64,000 nucleotides of DNA, from the NCBI GenBank assembly GCA_963787185.1, contig CAWBCC010000021.1, positions 124,001 to 188,000 on the forward strand, in the 5' to 3' direction. Of this stretch, positions 60,225-64,000 are shown piece after piece; position 1 is the first letter of the stretch; every line of letters starts with the position of its first letter. The notes under the pieces were generated by a model. That model was not told where the DNA came from, ran no database searches, and saw only the letters and a list, made by a program, of their open reading frames with translations. A program made the translations under genes and the position numbers. The DNA comes from JAJXZP01 sp963787185 (GTDB lineage: Bacteria; Spirochaetota; Spirochaetia; Treponematales; Rectinemataceae).

Positions 60225-60991
60225 GTACGAGAGCAAGGCACCCATCCGCGATCGCTGTTTTGGCGGTCGTCGCGGCGGCAGCCGTGGCCGCGGCCGGCGC
60301 CGCTTCGCCTCTCGCGGCGCAGGCGGCCGAGGGGGTCTTCCGGGGACTCTCGGCCGAGGAGGACGCAGCGCTGGAGCGGGGCGAGGCCGTCATCCGCAAG
60401 GCCTCGGCCGACTCGCTGAGCCTCGCCGTGCGGAGCGCCTTCGCCGACGAAATACGCGACAAGGTGAAGGGGCTCGGGGCCAACTACGTGGGCGAGGTGC
60501 TCATGCTGATCCGATCGGACGATGGAGCCGTCCTGCCCAGGCTCGCCGAGCGGCTCGCGGACGTCGAGGGCTACGTGGGCATCCCCTACTGGTCGCAGTA
60601 CCAGAAGCAGACCTACGAACTGTTCGACCGCATGAAGGTCGTGGAGCGGAGCGGGGGGCCGCTGGGCGGAGCGACCGTGGCCGACCAGCACATGAAGCCC
60701 TTCGCCGACTACCGTGCCAGGTACGCCTACGAGCTGGCGGAGGGCGAGCTGCGCTTCAGCTCCGTGAACCTGAGCCCCATATCGTACAAGGGCTTCACGG
60801 CCGTCGGAGACGGGGACATGATCTGGTATCTCTACGCCTTCAGGCGCGGCCGGGACACCTGCCTGTACGGCGTGGGCGCGGTGCGGGTCTTCGATCTGTT
60901 CGGCCTCTTCGGCGACCGGCTCACGATGTCCTTCATGGGGAGGATCACGTCCTTCTTCCGCTATATGTACGCGAAGGGAACCACGAAATGA
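60221..60991 (+). CDS. Secreted protein of unknown function between two nucleotide-sugar genes
   Basis: 256 aa, GTG start overlapping the dehydrogenase stop (GTGA) and its stop overlapping the gmd start (ATGA). Signal peptide (AIAVLAVVAAAAVAAAGAAS). Mature region: DEIRDKVKGLGANYVGEVLM, YVGIPYWSQYQKQTYELFDRM, DMIWYLYAFRRGRDTCLYGVGAVRV and a C-terminus with hydrophobic FFRYMYAKG. I recall similar secreted proteins in spirochaetes but cannot name a family firmly. Coupling to nucleotide-sugar genes suggests a cell-envelope role. Confidence 0.7.
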   Translation: MSTRARHPSAIAVLAVVAAAAVAAAGAASPLAAQAAEGVFRGLSAEEDAALERGEAVIRKASADSLSLAVRSAFADEIRDKVKGLGANYVGEVLMLIRSDDGAVLPRLAERLADVEGYVGIPYWSQYQKQTYELFDRMKVVERSGGPLGGATVADQHMKPFADYRARYAYELAEGELRFSSVNLSPISYKGFTAVGDGDMIWYLYAFRRGRDTCLYGVGAVRVFDLFGLFGDRLTMSFMGRITSFFRYMYAKGTTK

Positions 60992-62073
60992 AAACTGCGC
61001 TCGTCACGGGCATCACGGGACAGGACGGCTCCTACCTGGCCCAGCTTCTCCTCGAGAAAGGCTACATGGTCCACGGCCTCAAGCGCCGGGCCAGCTCCTT
61101 CAACACGCAGAGGATCGACCACATCTACCGCGACCCGCACGATCCCGAGTCGCGCTTCAGGCTCCACTACGGCGACCTCACCGACAGCTCCAACCTCATA
61201 CGTCTCGTGCAGGCGATCCGGCCGGACGAGATCTACAACCTCGCGGCGCAGAGTCACGTGGCGGTCTCGTTCGAGACGCCCGAGTACACGGCCAACGCCG
61301 ACGGGCTCGGCACGCTGCGTCTCCTCGAGGCCATCCGCATCCTCGGCCTCGAGAAGAAGACGCGCATCTACCAGGCCTCCACCTCGGAGCTCTACGGCAA
61401 GGTGAGGGAAACGCCGCAGAAGGAGACCACGCCCTTCTACCCGCGCAGTCCCTACGCGGCGGCCAAGCTCTACGCCTACTGGATCACGGTGAACTATCGC
61501 GAAGCCTACGGCATCTACGCCTGCAACGGCATCCTCTTCAACCACGAGTCGCCGGTGCGGGGCGAGACCTTCGTGACGCGCAAAATCACCCGGGCCGCCG
61601 CGCGCATCAGGCACGGCCTGGAGGAAAAGCTCTACCTCGGCAACCTCGACGCCAAGCGGGACTGGGGCCACGCCAAGGATTACGTCGAGGGCATGTGGCG
61701 CATCCTCCAGCAGCCCGAGCCCGACGACTATGTCCTCGCCACCGGCCGGACGACGATGATCCGCGACTTCGTCGACATGGCCTTCCGCGAGGCCGGGATC
61801 GAAATCGCCTGGTCGGGATCGGGCATCCGCGAGAAGGGCCGGGACGCGGCGACGGGCAGGGTGCTCGTCGAAGTGGATCCGCGCTATTTCCGCCCCACCG
61901 AGGTCGACCTTCTCCTCGGCGACCCGAGCAAGGCCCGCGAGAAACTCGGCTGGGAGCCCAGGCACAGCCTCGAAGAGCTCGTCAGGGACATGATGGCCGG
62001 CGATCTCGCCGACGCCGAGCGCGACTCCCACATGCTCAGGAGCGGCTACAAGGTCCAGCAGTCCAGGGAGTGA
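60988..62073 (+). CDS. gmd: GDP-mannose 4,6-dehydratase
   Basis: Converts GDP-mannose to GDP-4-keto-6-deoxymannose, the first step to GDP-fucose or GDP-rhamnose. 361 aa, short-chain dehydrogenase fold with TGITGQDGSYLAQLLLEKGY, YGDLTDSSNLIRLV, NLAAQSHVAVSFETPEYTA, catalytic TSELYGK and YxxxK in SPYAAAKLYAYW, GILFNHESPVRGETFVTRKI and NLDAKRDWGHAKDYVEGMW. All family hallmarks are present. No follow-up reductase or epimerase is in the window. Confidence 0.96.
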   Translation: MKTALVTGITGQDGSYLAQLLLEKGYMVHGLKRRASSFNTQRIDHIYRDPHDPESRFRLHYGDLTDSSNLIRLVQAIRPDEIYNLAAQSHVAVSFETPEYTANADGLGTLRLLEAIRILGLEKKTRIYQASTSELYGKVRETPQKETTPFYPRSPYAAAKLYAYWITVNYREAYGIYACNGILFNHESPVRGETFVTRKITRAAARIRHGLEEKLYLGNLDAKRDWGHAKDYVEGMWRILQQPEPDDYVLATGRTTMIRDFVDMAFREAGIEIAWSGSGIREKGRDAATGRVLVEVDPRYFRPTEVDLLLGDPSKAREKLGWEPRHSLEELVRDMMAGDLADAERDSHMLRSGYKVQQSRE

Positions 62074-62090
62074 AAGGGGCTCGAGCAGGT

Positions 62091-62486
62091 ATGATAAGCG
62101 AAGAAGAGCGACTCAAGCGGGCCGCGACGCTGGTCTGGGATTACCGTGCCGATCCGCGACGCATCCTCGACGTGCTCCAAGGGCGGCAGCAGAAGGTCGC
62201 AGGCCTGGATGCCGACGCGCTCTTTCGAAGGATGCTCCAAGGAATGGCGTGGCACGCGATCGTCGCCTTGCTGGGGATCGAGGAAGTCAAGCGTCGCCTG
62301 ACGCCCGAAAATATCGGCCGGATCTGGCCCGAAAGCCTCAGGGAGCGATATGAACGGATACGGAAGATTCTACGAGGAGACTTTGTATCCCCTGCAAGAT
62401 GGGGTACTCCGGAAGCTCGAAAGCATTCATTCCCCGTTTTATCTAACCGGTGGTACGGCGCTGGGGCGAGAGCTCGTAGGTCATAG
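62091..62486 (+). CDS. Small protein paired with an AbiEii-type nucleotidyltransferase
   Basis: 131 aa. The first 95 residues look real: SEEERLKRAATLVWDYRADP, LQGRQQKVAGLDADALFRRMLQGMAWHAIVALLG, LTPENIGRIWPESLRERYERIRKILRG. The last 40 or so residues are read in a frame that overlaps the next gene by 137 bp and look meaningless, so the true end may have been extended by loss of a stop. Gene order (small protein, then nucleotidyltransferase) matches two-gene toxin-antitoxin or AbiE-like pairs; it is the probable antitoxin or partner. Confidence 0.65.
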   Translation: MISEEERLKRAATLVWDYRADPRRILDVLQGRQQKVAGLDADALFRRMLQGMAWHAIVALLGIEEVKRRLTPENIGRIWPESLRERYERIRKILRGDFVSPARWGTPEARKHSFPVLSNRWYGAGARARRS

Positions 62487-63066
62487 GTATTCGGACGACC
62501 TCGATCTGTTTCTGAACGACGATCCGGATTATCGCCGGCTCGTTCAAGATTCGGTAGCGGCGATATTGGAAGACATGAGGGGCCTCGGCGCGACGCTGGA
62601 AAACGGATCGACGCTGTTCGATGAACGTTATTCCCGGATCGTCATTTCGATGGGGACGGCGAGCCTGAAGCTCGACTTCGTAAATGACATCGCGTTCAGA
62701 ATCGGGAATCCCCAACCGGGTGCCTTGTACAATCGGATCGATACATTCGAAAACATACTTTCGAACAAAATCAGCGCCCTATATCGTTACGAGTCGAAAG
62801 ACATCGCCGATATTTGGGCCATCGCGAGGAGATTCTCCTTTTCGTGGGGAGAGATCGTCGCTGCCGCAAAGCAAAAGGACGCGGGCGTAGACGACAGCGA
62901 CGCCGCCGAGATCGTCATGGGATTCCCTCCCGAACTCTTCGACGAAATCAAATGGAGATCGCGGCCCGATTTCAAAGCATTTTTCGCCGATCTGCAGGTC
63001 CTGGCACGGAATATACTCGAATCCGGCCGGAACGATCTCTTCGAGCCTCAAAAGCCCGGCTCGTAG
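62350..63066 (+). CDS. AbiEii/MenT-like nucleotidyltransferase
   Basis: 238 aa. The nucleotidyltransferase core is visible in FYLTGGTALGRELVGHRYSDDLDLFL (GG...HRxSxDLDL, metal aspartates) and LKLDFVNDIAF (third acidic residue). KISALYRYESKDIADIWAIA resembles the conserved K..R...KD..D region of AbiEii toxins. Such proteins transfer nucleotides to tRNA or other targets and act as toxins or phage-defence effectors with a cognate antitoxin. GGGAGCGAT precedes the ATG. Lower GC and different codon use than its neighbours suggest acquisition. Confidence 0.82.
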   Translation: MNGYGRFYEETLYPLQDGVLRKLESIHSPFYLTGGTALGRELVGHRYSDDLDLFLNDDPDYRRLVQDSVAAILEDMRGLGATLENGSTLFDERYSRIVISMGTASLKLDFVNDIAFRIGNPQPGALYNRIDTFENILSNKISALYRYESKDIADIWAIARRFSFSWGEIVAAAKQKDAGVDDSDAAEIVMGFPPELFDEIKWRSRPDFKAFFADLQVLARNILESGRNDLFEPQKPGS

Positions 63067-63101
63067 CGAGCGATCCCGATCCATCGGCGAGGCATTAACG
63101 A

Positions 63102-63989
63102 ATGTTTGCCATTGACGGCGCATCGGGGCGACATGACGATGCGCGCATGGTGGAGTTGGGAAGACGCGCCGGTCTCGTGAGCCGGCGCGTCGGCCGGGCC
63201 GGCACGGTCCTGTTCACCGGTCTTTCCGGCGGCGAGATCCTGGAGGGCCTGGGCGAAAACGCTTCCGTCGGAGAGCTGTTCGACAATCCGCTGGCGCTCG
63301 TGTACCTGGGCGCGGCGCTCCTCTGCCTCGCCAGCGCGCGCTTCGCGGCATTGAGGTCGGTGCAGCCCGCTCTGCTGCTCGCCATGGTGCCCGTCCAGAC
63401 GATCGCCGGCGCGGGGGTCCTGGGCGGTCTGGCCTTCGCGCTGGCCTCCGTCCTGCTCTTCCTGCGACTGGGCTTTTTCAGAGAGAGGGGAGCCTTCAAG
63501 GCCTCGGCGATCGGCGCGGCCGTCGCGGCGGCCGACCTCGGGGCGGTCCTCTTCTCGCCCGACCCGAGAGCCGCGGCCGGTCCGGCCCTCTCCTGCGCGG
63601 CCGTCTTCTGCGTTCTCGCCCGGGCCATGGCCAAGCGAAAAATGCCGGCGGCGCTCGCGGTCCCGCGCGAGCCTTTGTCGCTGGACGACTACAATCTGAG
63701 CACGCGCGAGCTCCAGTTCCTGTCCGCCCGCAGCGAAGGCAAGACCTCGAAGGAAATCGGCTTCGAGTTCGGGGTCTCCGATACGACGGTCAGGAACATA
63801 CTGATGTCGGCGTACCGCAAGCTCGGCATACGCGACGCCCGGGAGCTCGGAGCCCTGGGAGAGCGCTACGCCTTCCGATCGACCAAGAACATCAAACTGT
63901 CCGCGGTGTACTGGAGACGGCCCGCGAAGAAAAGCGCGCGGGGCGGGGGCATGCGCCGGAAATCGCCCGGCGGAACGCGGCCCGAGTAG
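63102..63989 (+). CDS. Membrane protein with C-terminal LuxR-type DNA-binding domain
   Basis: 295 aa. After a 60-residue N-terminal region come about four or five short hydrophobic helices (ALVYLGAALLCLASARFAAL, ALLLAMVPVQTIAGAGVLGGLAFALASVLLFL in pieces, AIGAAVAAADLGAVLF, AALSCAAVFCVLARAM), then a LuxR helix-turn-helix (LSTRELQFLSARSEGKTSKEIGFEF, VSDTTVRNILMSAYRKLGIRD) and a basic tail. A membrane-bound one-component regulator is the likely role. Start ATG 63102 (GAGG 9 nt upstream) is uncertain; ATG 63147 is possible. Confidence 0.8.
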   Translation: MFAIDGASGRHDDARMVELGRRAGLVSRRVGRAGTVLFTGLSGGEILEGLGENASVGELFDNPLALVYLGAALLCLASARFAALRSVQPALLLAMVPVQTIAGAGVLGGLAFALASVLLFLRLGFFRERGAFKASAIGAAVAAADLGAVLFSPDPRAAAGPALSCAAVFCVLARAMAKRKMPAALAVPREPLSLDDYNLSTRELQFLSARSEGKTSKEIGFEFGVSDTTVRNILMSAYRKLGIRDARELGALGERYAFRSTKNIKLSAVYWRRPAKKSARGGGMRRKSPGGTRPE

Positions 63990-64000
63990 GCGCAATTGTC

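Overview
The window is GC-rich DNA (I estimate about 65% G+C) from a diderm bacterium: it carries beta-barrel-like outer-membrane proteins, LolA-like periplasmic proteins and LolC/E-type permeases. Gene content (a dedicated chemosensory operon with hydrogenase-like receptors, GDP-mannose and UDP-glucose enzymes, many secreted proteins without clear families) makes me favour a high-GC spirochaete, but no rRNA, tRNA or other phylogenetic marker is present, so this is only a guess. I saw no tRNA, rRNA, CRISPR array, prophage or intact transposon.

Layout. 1-3.3 kb (minus): 2-oxoacid dehydrogenase E1 alpha, E1 beta, E2 and the first codons of a further gene. 3.4-5.0 kb: a DHA2-type drug exporter. 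5.2-9.8 kb (minus): aconitase, NADP-isocitrate dehydrogenase and citrate synthase, overlapping genes that form the oxidative TCA branch from citrate to 2-oxoglutarate. 9.9-15 kb: aldehyde dehydrogenase, a thioredoxin-fold DUF255 protein, an extradiol dioxygenase-like protein and a hotdog thioesterase. 15-28.4 kb (minus): one tightly packed chemosensory operon with three receptors (one a sensory [FeFe]-hydrogenase/ferredoxin/MCP fusion), CheW, a CheW-like protein, CheB, CheR, a CheA-receiver hybrid and a receiver-linked class III adenylate cyclase. It looks like a hydrogen- or redox-sensing array whose output is cAMP instead of (or besides) motility.

29-35.4 kb (plus): a self-regulated operon with a membrane protein, a winged-helix regulator, a LolA-like protein, an outer-membrane protein, an ABC ATPase and two FtsX-type permeases, one frameshifted. 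A parallel module (51.4-56.5 kb, minus) has an outer-membrane protein, a LolA-like protein and two permeases but no ATPase. 36-44 kb: Gfo/Idh/MocA oxidoreductase, DJ-1/PfpI protein, a DUF4143 remnant, a Crp/Fnr regulator divergent from a YdcZ-type DMT transporter, then a hybrid-type sensor kinase, a receiver and an HD-GYP protein (c-di-GMP turnover). 44-50 kb: UPF0303 protein, TypA/BipA, iron alcohol dehydrogenase and a glycosyltransferase-acyltransferase fusion. 57.4-58.9 kb: a GxxExxY protein inside GA-rich repeat arrays. 58.9-62 kb: UDP-sugar dehydrogenase, a secreted protein and GDP-mannose 4,6-dehydratase. 62-63 kb: an AbiEii-type nucleotidyltransferase with a small partner, then a membrane-anchored LuxR-type regulator.

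Two things stand out. First, the hydrogenase-MCP/CheA/cyclase operon. Second, a repeat family that I cannot name: a 69-70 nt core starting 3-7 nt after a stop codon, usually followed by a long hairpin whose two arms differ completely between copies yet always pair. Three full copies, one core-only copy and one decayed copy lie at gene 3' ends here, twice as facing pairs between convergent genes.
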